Origin: Lentisphaeria bacterium
Lineage (GTDB): Bacteria > Verrucomicrobiota > Lentisphaeria > Victivallales > Victivallaceae
DNA: 43,660 bases
NCBI GenBank assembly: GCA_017450705.1
Contig: JAFSTC010000088.1
Coordinates: forward strand, 1 to 43,660
Direction of reading: 5' to 3'
In this document: positions 18,001 to 26,755 of the stretch, piece after piece
Layout of the letters: each line of letters starts with the position of its first letter
Numbering within the stretch: the first letter of the stretch is position 1
The notes under the pieces: generated by a model
What the model was told of the DNA's origin: nothing
What the model saw: only the letters and a program-made list of their open reading frames with translations
Database searches by the model: none
Position numbers and translations under genes: made by a program

Positions 18001-18593
18001 GCAAGATGCTGCTTTCCTACAACAACGACTGCTGTCTGGTCCTGGCCCAGCCTGCGGGCAAGCGGTTCGCCCACGGCTGGTTCCTGCGGAGCATCGGCAA
18101 GGGCAGTTCCGGCATGAGCTGGTACATGTATCTGGGGATCAGCGGTTCGCCCTACACCGATCTGGACGGGACCGCCGACTGGTGCTACACGTACCCTCCC
18201 GCCGAGGGACGCAGGGGAGGGTGCTCCATCGACTTCGAAGCCCTCCGCGAGGGAACGGACGACATGCGTTATATCCGCACCCTCGAAAAGGCCGTTTCCG
18301 ATGCGAAAAAAAAGCGCATCGACACCTCGGAGGCCGAGAAGCTCCTGACGGATCTCGAAAACTCCGTCGACCAGACCCGCTTTCTCAAAAACAGCCTGTT
18401 CATCAACAGCGTCTGGGATAAAAGTTACGAAAAGGACGGCGTCAGGTACGCCTCCGGCGACTATCTGCCGCCCATCGGCTGGAGCGTGGAGGATTTCGAC
18501 CGGGCGCGGGCAAAGATCGCCGCCATGATCATGAAACTGCAGAAAGAGACCGGGAAAGAACACAACCCCGAAAAAAAAGGAGGAACGATATGA
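15018..18593 (+). CDS. Exported LamG-duplicated DUF4091 glycan-active protein
   Basis: This 1191-residue protein starts with a signal peptide ([19 protein letters not shown]). Two homologous concanavalin-like (LamG-type) domains follow, about residues 40-215 and 265-425. Both contain the core GKNYSSGYA (111-119 and 318-326), 207 residues apart, and each opens with LRLDGASV. A further beta-rich segment (about 450-580) precedes the C-terminal half, which resembles DUF4091 glycoside-hydrolase-like proteins: a beta-sandwich and a barrel with [12 protein letters not shown] near residue 910, ending in [18 protein letters not shown] near 1073. The LamG-like parts probably bind glycan and the rest may hydrolyse it, outside the cytoplasm. 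AAAGGAGG precedes the ATG. No catalytic residues can be assigned with certainty. Confidence 0.8.
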   Translation: MKRFCCLLVAATVRGLAAGTVFLWPCDDGGTPPAKVRCAGRTGHDGRISPAKQAAFLKGKDGTRLRLDGASVVIPPSPELDMTAGFILSARCDPDFTAGKDRKWMGLISKGKNYSSGYALMFDPAGAILLTLKTDRELLWLQTKGGAVRSGKEQTVTVSAHDGMAKIYVDGNLIASRKYKGKLQDAGHPLYIGAGYYGYFGTVRDVKLGSFDEAALPENRALGSAGKKHEWKFGDGDGSAVVKCSSTPMLDGKIRSIGKSRWAQADERGFFLRLDGASVEIPFLKNIDYPEGFILEAEFSVDFKASPRSKWFGLLSTGKNYSSGYAVLIRPDGALLLTLLTDKENLWCQTKAGMIGNNRDCKLQIFAGGGTVKIFADGKLIAKRNYRGNLITRGQPLFIGTTYYPFFGNIYNVKIQPWDKTLVPAETAVREVPKAVFKPQPIVDPPGTVIVSDFGKFRPAPETGAGADPRYWCFGRTFKTGPEGTLYPPQIDAGTISWHSDLKGRYDFYLCGRLLSRPTRLQLTIGDDPQAYFVSGAAQAEFNAVHRNYEVCIARDLAMDDLKITFYPGTSYYLGYLKFIPVANRRPRENTPDPDVSVTRGPAEKVSPAEAVAACAPLFTERKYVESRPAPPVSEISRERGFQIFSHPWMRLLFTNSCAAEDTGKAVLKVAAAPGEYEPATLGVRGLRDAGNVSLKLCRPFDGGISAEIAVVESIPKRSTNYHGKSEYMTAPQYLEKTDTVEVKKEIARQFWITFHVPGGTPPGRYRGEFELISGAGRETIPAEVEVYPFELEAPRMSYGMWVQLFNERVVREDFDAMGKHGINWVCMHSDKAVKFDDMRLDSMKIDLDHSLFAVAAETLQKYTPVTLITLYDDALKEVIKVNRGREVEAVRKVREFFDAWCEKRNFPRVYWLGDDEVLSHPRRIDDCIARMEIYKKAGLRVGTNHLWKKTVRPRQDAAEKLAALSDMFILRYNTGTLYYVDTWPEIVKTCAAGGKMLLSYNNDCCLVLAQPAGKRFAHGWFLRSIGKGSSGMSWYMYLGISGSPYTDLDGTADWCYTYPPAEGRRGGCSIDFEALREGTDDMRYIRTLEKAVSDAKKKRIDTSEAEKLLTDLENSVDQTRFLKNSLFINSVWDKSYEKDGVRYASGDYLPPIGWSVEDFDRARAKIAAMIMKLQKETGKEHNPEKKGGTI

Positions 18594-19303
18594 TGCCGAA
18601 ATCAAGTCAGCGAACCGATGTCCAATGCCGGATCCGGAGTTTCACCCTCATAGAGCTGCTGGTCGTGATCGCCATCATCGCCATTCTGGCGGCGATGCTC
18701 ATGCCCGCGCTGCAGCAGGCCCGGGAGCGGGGGCGCAGCGCCTCGTGCCTCAGCAATCTCAAGCAGCTGGGCCATCATGTCCTGGCCTACACGGACCAGT
18801 TCGAGGGCTATTATGCGAACCGCTCCAACTGGCCGTGGCAGTACATCGGCAATCAGGCCAAAGACGGCACCGCCTACAATCTGCAGCGGTTTTCCAGTCT
18901 TGCGACCGTGCTGCAGTGTCCGACTTTTCTCCCGTTCCGGCAGGGCCGTGAGAACAGCAAGGACTGGTACGCGGTCGCCACCGGCAACGCCGCCGACAAG
19001 CGCATGATCAGTTACAACAACAACGGGTTCGTGTACGTCAACACGATGCCGCCGGTCAAGGAAAAGGATGTCCGTGCGCCCAGCGCCACCCTTCTCCACG
19101 GCGACGCCAATCCCTACAATGCGGCGACCGGGACCGTGAATCAGATCATCGCCAATGAGACCGTCCTGACAAGAGAAATGACAGCAACCAACGCCCGCAC
19201 GGGGTACATACACAACGGCTATGTCAACTATCTCTGCGCCGACGGGCACGCGGCGAGCTCCAACCAGCTGACGCTCCGGCACCTGACTTTAGTGAAACAG
19301 TGA
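18590..19303 (+). CDS. Type IV pilin-like/pseudopilin with H-X9-DG tail
   Basis: The 237-residue protein has a 17-residue basic leader, then [20 protein letters not shown] with Glu22 at position +5 of the mature protein: a prepilin peptidase substrate and single membrane helix. The residue before the cut is Ser17, not the usual Gly. The rest resembles DUF1559-type proteins of planctomycetes and Lentisphaerota, ending in [14 protein letters not shown], an exact H-X9-DG motif. Its start overlaps the DUF4091 gene by four bases after AAGGAGG, so it is translated with the glycan enzymes. It may form a secretion pseudopilus or a surface tether. The role is unproven. Confidence 0.85.
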   Translation: MMPKSSQRTDVQCRIRSFTLIELLVVIAIIAILAAMLMPALQQARERGRSASCLSNLKQLGHHVLAYTDQFEGYYANRSNWPWQYIGNQAKDGTAYNLQRFSSLATVLQCPTFLPFRQGRENSKDWYAVATGNAADKRMISYNNNGFVYVNTMPPVKEKDVRAPSATLLHGDANPYNAATGTVNQIIANETVLTREMTATNARTGYIHNGYVNYLCADGHAASSNQLTLRHLTLVKQ

Positions 19304-19325
19304 AAAGGCATCACGGGATCCGACA

Positions 19326-20516
19326 ATGAAACGCAAATGCAAAATGGCGGTCGTCGGCTTCGGCCAGCGCGGCTGCGCCTACGTGAAGATGATCATGGAC
19401 CATCCGGCGGCGGAGCTGACGGCCGTCTGCGAGGCTTCTCCGGACCGGGCGGAATCCTTTGCCCGGGAACTCGGGCTGAAGGGCGTCCCGATCTTCCGGA
19501 GCGTGGAGGATTTGATCGCCCGGGGCGATTTCGAGGCGGTCGTCATCACGCTGCCGGACTATCTTCACGGCGTGAGCGCCATCGCCTGCTGCAACGCGGG
19601 CAAGCACGTCATGCTGGAAAAACCCATGGCCCCGACCGCCGCGGAGTGCCGGGAGATCATCCAGGCGATCATCCGCAACAACTGCAAGGTGCAGATCGGC
19701 TTCGTGCTGCGTCATCACCCGATCTTCCGCAGGGTGATCGAAATCGCCCGCTCCGGCGAACTCGGCCAGATCCTCAACATCACCTCCACGGAACACATCG
19801 GGGTGATGCACGGCGCAAGCTACATGCGCCGCTGGCACCGCAAGACCGCCAACTCCGGGGGGTTTATTCTGGCCAAGTGCAGTCATGACATCGACATCAT
19901 CTCGACGGTCGCCGGCGCGCCCGCGGTCCGGGTGGCCTCCTTCGGTTCGCTGGACTTTTTCACGCCGGACAAACTCAAGTATCGCTATTGTTCCCAGTGC
20001 CCGGACGAGACGTGCCGTTTCCGTTTCAAAGGCGAAATGGTGCGGATGAGCGAAAGCGAGAAAAATGCGCCGTCGAAGGCGGAGAAGCCCTTCGATCTCT
20101 GCGTTTACAACGACGACAAGGACGTGGTCGACCATCAGGTGGCGATCATCGACTACGCCAACGGCGTCAAAGCCAACTTCGCGCTCAATCTCTTCGCCCA
20201 GGTGGCCAAGCGCACCATCTGCGTCGCGGGGACCGAGGCGATCCTCTACGCCGACACGGCCGACGAATCCATCACGCTCCACAATTCCGTGACCGGGAAG
20301 ACGCGGAAGATCGACTGCAAGGCGGAGAATACCTCCGGGCACGGCGGCAGCGACGAAGCGTTCCTCGACGATTTCATCGACTGCGTGCTGAGCGACCGCC
20401 CCTCCGGCGTGGATTTCCGTGCCGGATTGAGTTCAACGGTCATCGGCAACGCCATCGAGGAGGCGCGGCTGACCAACAAAGTCGTCGAGATACCGCAGGA
20501 GGCTTACCTGTGGTAG
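19326..20516 (+). CDS. Gfo/Idh/MocA-family oxidoreductase
   Basis: This 396-residue NAD(P)-dependent sugar oxidoreductase has the Rossmann motif VVGFGQRG (9-16), the EKP motif (98-100) and the family C-terminal sheet. C222-x2-C225-P-x3-C230 (YCSQCPDETC) is a cysteine cluster seen in part of this family and may bind metal. It is the last gene of the sialidase operon, 22 bases after the pseudopilin, so it probably converts a sugar freed by the upstream enzymes. The exact sugar is unknown. There is no signal peptide. It converges on the transporter gene. Confidence 0.87.
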   Translation: MKRKCKMAVVGFGQRGCAYVKMIMDHPAAELTAVCEASPDRAESFARELGLKGVPIFRSVEDLIARGDFEAVVITLPDYLHGVSAIACCNAGKHVMLEKPMAPTAAECREIIQAIIRNNCKVQIGFVLRHHPIFRRVIEIARSGELGQILNITSTEHIGVMHGASYMRRWHRKTANSGGFILAKCSHDIDIISTVAGAPAVRVASFGSLDFFTPDKLKYRYCSQCPDETCRFRFKGEMVRMSESEKNAPSKAEKPFDLCVYNDDKDVVDHQVAIIDYANGVKANFALNLFAQVAKRTICVAGTEAILYADTADESITLHNSVTGKTRKIDCKAENTSGHGGSDEAFLDDFIDCVLSDRPSGVDFRAGLSSTVIGNAIEEARLTNKVVEIPQEAYLW

Positions 20517-20544
20517 GCTTCACGCCGATGTTCCCCCGGTACGG

Positions 20545-21447
20545 TCACTTGAAGAAGGAGACGATCAGGAGCCCCGCGAGGATCAGGATCAGCCCCGCCG
20601 TCTTCGTGCCGGAATTCTTCTCGTGCAGAAAGATCACGCCGGCGAGGAACCCCAGGGGGAGACTCAGCTGGCGGAACGCCTGGATGAAACTCACGTTTGT
20701 CACGTGCTGCATGGCGAACAGGACCAACGCATAGGCGCCGGAGCAGCAGATCCCGGCGGCCACCGGGAAAAGGAAGGCTTTGCCCCTGAATTCCCGCATG
20801 GCCACGCGTTCGGCGGGATCGAAGACCACCAGCGGCACTTCACCGAGGGCGAGCCCCATCTGGATCAGGAACAGATACCCCAGCGTGCAGACGTTGGAGA
20901 CGCGCCCGCCCGCGGCGATCTGACTCAACGCCTGACTGTCGCAGAGCGTGTAGCCCGTCGTCCCGACCGCCCCGAGAACGATGAAGAAAAGCGCGGGACC
21001 GTTCAGCCCCTTGAAGGAGATGTGCCGGAACGAACGGAAGGGCATGATGACGCACCCCGCGGCGATGATGACCATGCCGCACAGCGCGGGGATCCCGAAG
21101 GGCTTCCCGATCCCGGCGAGCAGCGTGATCGCCGCAAGCATGACCACCGGCAGGGCCCGGACCAGAGGATAGATCAGCGAGATGTCGCCGTGCTTGTAAC
21201 CGTGGGCCAAGCCGTACATGTAGAGGACCTCCGCCGCCACGCTCCCGGCGAAGAGCCAGTAGAAGACGGCCGCAAGTCCCGCAAAAGCGCTCCAGCTCAT
21301 CAGAAAGAACGGGAGCCAGATGATCCCGCCGATGAAATTCATGATGAGATAAAACGCCGTCGACGGCGTCGTGGTTTTCGAAAGCATGTTCCATGCGACG
21401 TGCATGAAAACGGAAATGAAGATCAATACCGCGGCTGTGATGCTCAT
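20545..21447 (-). CDS. EamA/DMT-family permease
   Basis: This 300-residue integral membrane protein has about ten helices in two repeats, the drug/metabolite transporter (EamA) layout. AAGGAAGGAAC lies five bases before the ATG. The substrate cannot be inferred. An export or import role for a small metabolite is likely. It ends 28 bases from the convergent oxidoreductase gene and has its own promoter. Confidence 0.82.
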   Translation of the reverse strand: MSITAAVLIFISVFMHVAWNMLSKTTTPSTAFYLIMNFIGGIIWLPFFLMSWSAFAGLAAVFYWLFAGSVAAEVLYMYGLAHGYKHGDISLIYPLVRALPVVMLAAITLLAGIGKPFGIPALCGMVIIAAGCVIMPFRSFRHISFKGLNGPALFFIVLGAVGTTGYTLCDSQALSQIAAGGRVSNVCTLGYLFLIQMGLALGEVPLVVFDPAERVAMREFRGKAFLFPVAAGICCSGAYALVLFAMQHVTNVSFIQAFRQLSLPLGFLAGVIFLHEKNSGTKTAGLILILAGLLIVSFFK

Positions 21448-21481
21448 GAAATGTTCCTTCCTTTGAACGGCACACCCGGTA

Positions 21482-21509
21482 AAGTTAGCACGGTTCCGCG
21501 ATTTTTCAA
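21482..21509 (-). promoter_or_regulatory. Promoter of the EamA-type permease
   Basis: TTGAAA (21504-21509), a 16-base spacer and TAACTT (21482-21487) on the minus strand, 34 bases before the gene. The -10 is weaker than its neighbours. Confidence 0.6.
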
Positions 21510-21602
21510 GCCGAAACCGGCTCACCCGGGACCGGATCGGCGGAAATTTCCGAAAGGTCCCCCCGTGAGGCGGAAAATGCGGGCGGGCGAACCGATGACG
21601 GC

Positions 21603-21631
21603 TTGACAGCCCCGGGCAAAGAGGATATATT
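21603..21631 (+). promoter_or_regulatory. Promoter of the CDP-sugar operon
   Basis: TTGACA (21603-21608), a 17-base spacer and TATATT (21626-21631). The -35 is perfect. It gives a leader of about 95 bases before the first gene, and the seven following genes have no clear internal promoter. Confidence 0.88.
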
Positions 21632-21734
21632 ACGACCGAGGCTCCGTGCGCCTGCGGTCCGGGAATGGACCCGCGGGGACGCCCGAAACACCGTGCCGTC
21701 GGGAAAAATCAGTCGGAAAATGGGAAGGGAAACG

Positions 21735-22547
21735 ATGACGACGAAAAAGGAAATGCCGCCCGTGATGATCCTCTGCGGAGGCAAAGGGACCCGTCTGCGC
21801 GATGTGACGGAAATGCTTCCGAAACCCATGGTCTCCATCGGCGAACAGCCCATCGTCTGGCACATCATGAAAACCTACGCCGCTTTCGGCGTGCGCCGCT
21901 TCATCCTCTGCCTCGGCTACAAGCGGGAGGCCTTCGTCGACTACTTCATGAACTATCACCTGCGCACCGCCGACGCCACGATCCGGCTGGGACATACGCC
22001 CGAGATCACCTTTTACGACGAGCCCGAGGAGTCCGACTGGGAAGTGACGCTGGCCGGGACGGGCCTCGAGACCATGACGGGAGGAAGAGTCTTCCGCGCG
22101 TCGAAGTACCTCAAAAAGACAGACGAAAACTTCTTCCTCACCTACGGCGACGGCCTCTGCGACGTGGACATCGACGCCCTCTACGCCCGGCATCTGGCGG
22201 GGGGGAAACTGCTCACCCTCACGGCGGTGCATCCCGAAGCCCGGTTCGGCGAGATGGTCCTGGAGGGCGACACCATCCGGGGCTTCGAGGAGAAGCCGGC
22301 GCAGGCGGGCGGCTACATCAACGGCGGCTTCATGGTGATCGACCGCAAATTCATCCCGGAATACCTGGACGGGAAAGAGGACACCTTCCTCGAACGCGAA
22401 CCCATGACCCGCTGCGCCGCCGAGGGGAACATGGGCGTCCTCCGCCACGAAGGCTTCTGGCAGTGCATGGACAACCAGCGGGAGTACAATCTGCTCAACG
22501 CCCTGTGGGAACGCGGGAGCGCCCCGTGGACGAAATTCTGGAAGTGA
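21735..22547 (+). CDS. rfbF: Glucose-1-phosphate cytidylyltransferase
   Basis: RfbF (DdhA) makes CDP-glucose from glucose-1-phosphate and CTP. The 270-residue protein has the nucleotidyltransferase signature ILCGGKGTRLRD, then KPMVSIGEQPIVWHIMK, the CDP-glucose-specific DWEVTLAGTGLETMTGGR and TYGDGLCDV. The ATG chosen follows GGGAAGGG. An in-frame ATG 15 bases upstream is less well placed. It is the first gene of the CDP-deoxysugar operon and works directly with the dehydratase encoded three bases downstream. Confidence 0.94.
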   Translation: MTTKKEMPPVMILCGGKGTRLRDVTEMLPKPMVSIGEQPIVWHIMKTYAAFGVRRFILCLGYKREAFVDYFMNYHLRTADATIRLGHTPEITFYDEPEESDWEVTLAGTGLETMTGGRVFRASKYLKKTDENFFLTYGDGLCDVDIDALYARHLAGGKLLTLTAVHPEARFGEMVLEGDTIRGFEEKPAQAGGYINGGFMVIDRKFIPEYLDGKEDTFLEREPMTRCAAEGNMGVLRHEGFWQCMDNQREYNLLNALWERGSAPWTKFWK

Positions 22548-22550
22548 CCG

Positions 22551-23639
22551 ATGTTCAGCGACGTTTACCGGGGCAGAAAAGTTCTCATCACCGGCCACAC
22601 CGGCTTCAAGGGTTCGTGGCTGGCCTTCTGGCTGAAGGAACTGGGCGCCGAACTGTGCGGCATCGCCCTGCCCATGGAAACGGAATACAGCCACTTCGAT
22701 CTGCTGAAGCCCGGCATGCGTTCCGAGATTTCGGACATCCGGGACCGGGAGAGGATCGCGGAGATCGTCGCGGATTTCCGCCCCGAGGCGGTTTTCCACC
22801 TGGCCGCCCAGCCGCTGGTGCGGCGCTCCTACCGGGAGCCGGTGGAGACCTTTGCCGCCAACGTCATGGGGACGATCCACGTCCTCGACGCCTGCCGCGG
22901 GACCGATTCCGTGCGGGCCGTGGTGGCCGTGAGCTCCGACAAGTGCTACGAAAACACGGGCCGGAAAGAGGGGTACAAAGAGAGCGACCCCATGGGCGGC
23001 CACGATCCCTACAGCGCCAGCAAGGGCTGCACGGAGCTCGTCATCTCTTCCTACCGCCGGAGTTTCTTCGCACCGGAGGAATACGGAAAAAAACATCATC
23101 TGCTGCTGGCCTCCGCCCGGGCGGGCAACGTCGTGGGCGGCGGCGACTGGGCCGAGGACCGTCTGGTCCCCGACATGATGAAGGCTGCGGCGGCAGGGAA
23201 GACCGTGACGATCCGCAGTCCCAAATCCACCCGGCCGTGGCAGCACGTGCTGGAGCCCCTTTCGGGCTACCTCGCCCTGGGCGCCCGGCTGCTGGCCGGG
23301 GAAAAAGCTTTTGCCCGGGGATGGAACTTCGGCCCCTCCGACGGGGGGAACATCCCGGTCGAAGAGGTCGTTTCGGCCTTCGCGAAGGCGTGGGATGCCG
23401 TCCGCTACCGCATCGACCCGCCCGCCGACGCGCCTCACGAGGCCGCGCTTCTGGCCCTCGACTGCTCCCAGGCCGCCCGGGAACTTGCGTGGCACAGCGT
23501 CTGGACGCCCGAGGAGACTTTTGCCCGGACCGCGGCGTGGTACCGGGATTTTTACGCCTCGGGGAAGCTGAGGACGGCGGATGATATTGCCGCCTATATC
23601 CTTTCGGCGCAGAAGGAAGGACTTTCATGGACAAAGTAA
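22551..23639 (+). CDS. rfbG: CDP-glucose 4,6-dehydratase
   Basis: RfbG (DdhB) converts CDP-glucose to CDP-4-dehydro-6-deoxyglucose with bound NAD. The 362-residue SDR has ITGHTGFKGSWLAFWL (13-28), characteristic of this enzyme, then HLAAQPLVRRSY, SSDKCYEN and YSASKGCTE with the catalytic Tyr-x3-Lys. RPWQHVLEPLSGYL is also family-specific. It is three bases after rfbF and overlaps rfbH by 13 bases. Confidence 0.95.
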   Translation: MFSDVYRGRKVLITGHTGFKGSWLAFWLKELGAELCGIALPMETEYSHFDLLKPGMRSEISDIRDRERIAEIVADFRPEAVFHLAAQPLVRRSYREPVETFAANVMGTIHVLDACRGTDSVRAVVAVSSDKCYENTGRKEGYKESDPMGGHDPYSASKGCTELVISSYRRSFFAPEEYGKKHHLLLASARAGNVVGGGDWAEDRLVPDMMKAAAAGKTVTIRSPKSTRPWQHVLEPLSGYLALGARLLAGEKAFARGWNFGPSDGGNIPVEEVVSAFAKAWDAVRYRIDPPADAPHEAALLALDCSQAARELAWHSVWTPEETFARTAAWYRDFYASGKLRTADDIAAYILSAQKEGLSWTK

Positions 23640-24955
23640 GACAGCTGCACGACGAGATCCTGCGGAAGGTGACGGAGTACTACCGTCTGGTGCACGCGCC
23701 GGAGGCCGGGGAGGCGTTCGTTCCCGGCGAGTCCCGGGTGAACTACGCGGGGCGGGTCTTCGACGAAAGGGAGATGTGCAATCTCGTCGATTCCGCGCTG
23801 GAGTTCTGGCTCACCTACGGGCGGTACTCCCGGGAATTCGAGAAGAAACTGGCGGGATATCTGGGGATCCGCTTCGCGCTTCTGGTCAACTCCGGCTCCT
23901 CGGCGAATCTGCTGGCCTTTGCCGCGCTGACCTCGCCGCTGCTGGGAGCGAGGAGGATCCTGCGGGGGAACGAAGTCATCACCGTGGCGGCGGGATTCCC
24001 GACCACCATCGCCCCGATCGTCCAGTACGGGGCGGTCCCGGTCTTCGTCGACGTGGAGTCCCGGACGGCCAATATCGATCCCGCGATGCTTGAAAAGGCC
24101 CTTTCCCCGAAAACGAAAGCCGTGATGATCGCCCACACGCTGGGCAACCCCTTCGACATCAAGGCGGTGAAGGGATTCTGCGACAGACACGGCCTGTGGC
24201 TCGTCGAAGACAACTGCGATGCGCTGGGGTCGAAGTACGACGGCCGTTTCACCGGCACGTGGGGGGATATCGGCACCTCAAGTTTCTACCCGCCGCACCA
24301 CATGACCATGGGCGAGGGCGGCGCGGTGTACACAGACGATCCCCTGCTCAAAAAGATCATGCTCTCGCTCCGGGACTGGGGAAGAGACTGCTGGTGCGCC
24401 TCGGGCGTCGACAACACCTGCGGCTGCCGCTTCACCAAAAAGTTCGGCAAACTCCCCCTGGGCTACGATCACAAGTACGTGTACAGCCACTTCGGCTACA
24501 ACCTCAAGGTCAGTGACATGCAGGCCGCCGTGGGCTGTGCGCAGCTGGAGAAATTCCCCTCTTTCGTCGAGAAACGCAAGGCGAATTTCACCCGCCTCTT
24601 CAACGGGCTGAAAGATCTTCCCGAGCTGCAGCTTTTCGAAAAGTATCCCGAGAGCGATCCCTCGTGGTTCGGTTTTCTGATCACTCTGACCGACAGGGCG
24701 GGATTCACCCGCAACGATCTTGTGAAGTATCTCGAGGAAAGGAAGATACAGACCCGCAACCTCTTTGCGGGAAACATTTTGAAGCATCCCTGCTTCGAGA
24801 CGCTGGCGGAAGGCGTCGACTACCGGGTGGCCGGGAGCCTGAAAAACACCGACCGCATCATGAACGACGCTTTCTGGATCGGGCTTTATCCGGGCATGAG
24901 CGATGACAAACTGGACTATATGATCCGAACGATCAGGGAGTTCATCCGCAAATGA
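23627..24955 (+). CDS. rfbH: CDP-4-dehydro-6-deoxyglucose 3-dehydratase, RfbH/DdhC type
   Basis: RfbH (E1, DdhC) removes the 3-hydroxyl using pyridoxamine phosphate and a [2Fe-2S] cluster. In the 442-residue protein the aminotransferase lysine is replaced by His in YPPHHMTMGEGG (His224/225), the hallmark of E1. Cys197, 255, 257 and 265 fit the E1 cluster pattern C-x57-C-x-C-x7-C exactly, so this is a dehydratase and not an aminotransferase. It needs electrons from a reductase such as DdhD/E3, which is not encoded here. It overlaps both neighbours, with ATGA into the TPP enzyme gene. Confidence 0.94.
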   Translation: MDKVRQLHDEILRKVTEYYRLVHAPEAGEAFVPGESRVNYAGRVFDEREMCNLVDSALEFWLTYGRYSREFEKKLAGYLGIRFALLVNSGSSANLLAFAALTSPLLGARRILRGNEVITVAAGFPTTIAPIVQYGAVPVFVDVESRTANIDPAMLEKALSPKTKAVMIAHTLGNPFDIKAVKGFCDRHGLWLVEDNCDALGSKYDGRFTGTWGDIGTSSFYPPHHMTMGEGGAVYTDDPLLKKIMLSLRDWGRDCWCASGVDNTCGCRFTKKFGKLPLGYDHKYVYSHFGYNLKVSDMQAAVGCAQLEKFPSFVEKRKANFTRLFNGLKDLPELQLFEKYPESDPSWFGFLITLTDRAGFTRNDLVKYLEERKIQTRNLFAGNILKHPCFETLAEGVDYRVAGSLKNTDRIMNDAFWIGLYPGMSDDKLDYMIRTIREFIRK

Positions 24956-26754
24956 GAGTTGCCGACTACATCTTCAAAACGCTGGCCGACCGCGGCGTGG
25001 AGCACGTCTTCTTCGTTTCCGGCGGCGGAGCGATGCATCTCAACGACGCCCTGGGGCGCGAAAAGAGGATCCGCTACATCTGCAATCTCCACGAACAGGC
25101 CTGTGCCATCGCCGCGGAGGGGTACGCCCGGATCACGGGCCGGCCGGGCGTCGTCAGCGTGACCACGGGGCCCGGCGGGACCAATGCCCTGACCGGCGTG
25201 GTCGGCGCGTGGCTGGATTCGATCCCCATGCTGGTGATCTCGGGGCAGATCAAGCGTGCCACGTCGGTCACGGCGTGCCCGACGCTGAAACTCCGCCAGC
25301 TCGGCGATCAGGAGCTGAACATCGTCGACGTGGTGCGGCCCGTCACCAAATACGCCGTGATGATCAGAGACAGGCGCGATATCCGTTACGAGCTGGAAAA
25401 GGCCTGGCATCTCTGCCGTTCGGGCCGTCCCGGTCCGGTCTGGCTGGACGTGCCGCTGGACATCCAGGCGGCGGAGATCGACCCCGCGGAACTGCGCGGA
25501 TACGAAAAGGAATACGGCACGGAGACGCCCGAACTGCGTCCGACGCAGATGGCCGAAATCATTTCCAAACTGCAGAGCGCCCGGCGGCCCGTCATCGTCG
25601 CGGGCATCGGCGTGCGTCACGGCGGCGGAGCGGAAACGCTTCTCGAATTCGCCGAAAAACGCCATATCCCGGTGCTGACTTCGATCTCGGGGATCGACCT
25701 CATCCCGTCGGATCACCCGCTCTTTTTCGGCCGGCCCGGCATTCTGGGCGAGCGGGCGGCGAATTTCATCATGCAGAACTCCGATCTGCTCCTGGTGCTG
25801 GGGACGCGCATGGGGATCAGGATCATCGGCTACGCCTGTGAGACCGTCGCGCGGGCGGCGTGCAAGATCATGGTGGACGCCGACCCCGGCGAATTGTGCA
25901 AGCCCACGTTCCGCCCGGACATCGCCGTCAACGCCGATGCGGGGAGATTTCTCGAAGCCGTCAACGCCGCCCTGCCCGCGGCGGAGGGGGATCCCGCGTG
26001 GCTGGACTATTGCCGGCGCCTGAAAAAACAGTATCCCGTTGTGACCGGCGAGCACCGGTCCCGGACCGATTACGTCTCAAGTTACGCCTTCCCCGAGATG
26101 ATCGGGGAACTCTGCCGCGACGACGCCATCGTCGTCACCGGCAACGGCACGGCGTACACCAGCACCTTCCAGGCCATCCCGCTCAAAAAAGGCATGCGGA
26201 TGTTCTCCAACGAGGCCTGCGCCTCCATGGGCTACGGCTTCCCGGCCGCCATCGGGGCCGCGCTGGCCGGAGGCGGCCGCGAGGTCCTCTGCCTGACCGG
26301 CGACGGCAGTCTGCAGATGAATCTTCAGGAACTGCAGACGATGAAAAATCTTCATCTGCCGATCAAGCTCTTCGTCTACAACAATGCCGGCTACCTCTCC
26401 ATCAAGCTGACCCAGCGGGCCTTTTTCGGGGGGAACTTCGTCGGCTCCGAAGCGGGCTCCGGCGTCGTTCTGCCGGATCTCGGGAAAATTGCCGCGGCTT
26501 ACGAACTGCCCTTCTTCCGCCTCGCGAACAATCAGGAGGCGCGGAAACTTCTGCCGAAGATCCTTTCCGCCGAAGGTCCGGCCGTCATCGAGGTGATGAC
26601 CGATCCCTTCGAGGTGCTGGGACCGAAGGCCGCCTCCAAACGTCTGCCCGACGGCACCATGGTCTCCGCGCCGCTGGAGGATCTGGCGCCGTTCCTGCCC
26701 CGGGAGGAATTTCTGAAAAACATGCTGATCCCCCCCGTTTCGGAGGAGTTTTGA
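24952..26754 (+). CDS. Acetolactate-synthase-like TPP enzyme, YerE-like candidate
   Basis: This 600-residue thiamine-diphosphate enzyme has three domains: N-terminal PYR domain with the cofactor-activating Glu48 (LHEQACAIAAEGYAR), central domain (about 190-330), and C-terminal PP domain with GDGS (450-453) ending in NN. GPGGTNALTGVVGAWLDSIP is typical of the acetolactate synthase group. True acetolactate synthase is unlikely next to rfbFGH. In Yersinia, YerE sits in the same place and adds a two-carbon unit from pyruvate to a CDP-4-keto-3,6-dideoxy sugar to make yersiniose. That role is inferred here. FAD binding is possible but unproven. Confidence 0.82.
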   Translation: MRVADYIFKTLADRGVEHVFFVSGGGAMHLNDALGREKRIRYICNLHEQACAIAAEGYARITGRPGVVSVTTGPGGTNALTGVVGAWLDSIPMLVISGQIKRATSVTACPTLKLRQLGDQELNIVDVVRPVTKYAVMIRDRRDIRYELEKAWHLCRSGRPGPVWLDVPLDIQAAEIDPAELRGYEKEYGTETPELRPTQMAEIISKLQSARRPVIVAGIGVRHGGGAETLLEFAEKRHIPVLTSISGIDLIPSDHPLFFGRPGILGERAANFIMQNSDLLLVLGTRMGIRIIGYACETVARAACKIMVDADPGELCKPTFRPDIAVNADAGRFLEAVNAALPAAEGDPAWLDYCRRLKKQYPVVTGEHRSRTDYVSSYAFPEMIGELCRDDAIVVTGNGTAYTSTFQAIPLKKGMRMFSNEACASMGYGFPAAIGAALAGGGREVLCLTGDGSLQMNLQELQTMKNLHLPIKLFVYNNAGYLSIKLTQRAFFGGNFVGSEAGSGVVLPDLGKIAAAYELPFFRLANNQEARKLLPKILSAEGPAVIEVMTDPFEVLGPKAASKRLPDGTMVSAPLEDLAPFLPREEFLKNMLIPPVSEEF

Positions 26755-26755
26755 A

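Noticed and set aside
14502-18605. A very long minus-strand open frame (1367 codons) opposite the sialidase and DUF4091 genes
   Set aside because: It is rich in Arg, His and Pro and shows no family motif. The plus-strand genes have Asp-boxes, a signal peptide and ribosome-binding sites, so this frame is a GC-driven shadow.
24952-26754. Housekeeping acetolactate synthase (ilvB)
   Set aside because: The sequence type fits, but there is no ilvN, ilvC or other branched-chain gene nearby and the gene overlaps rfbH, so a sugar-pathway role is more likely.
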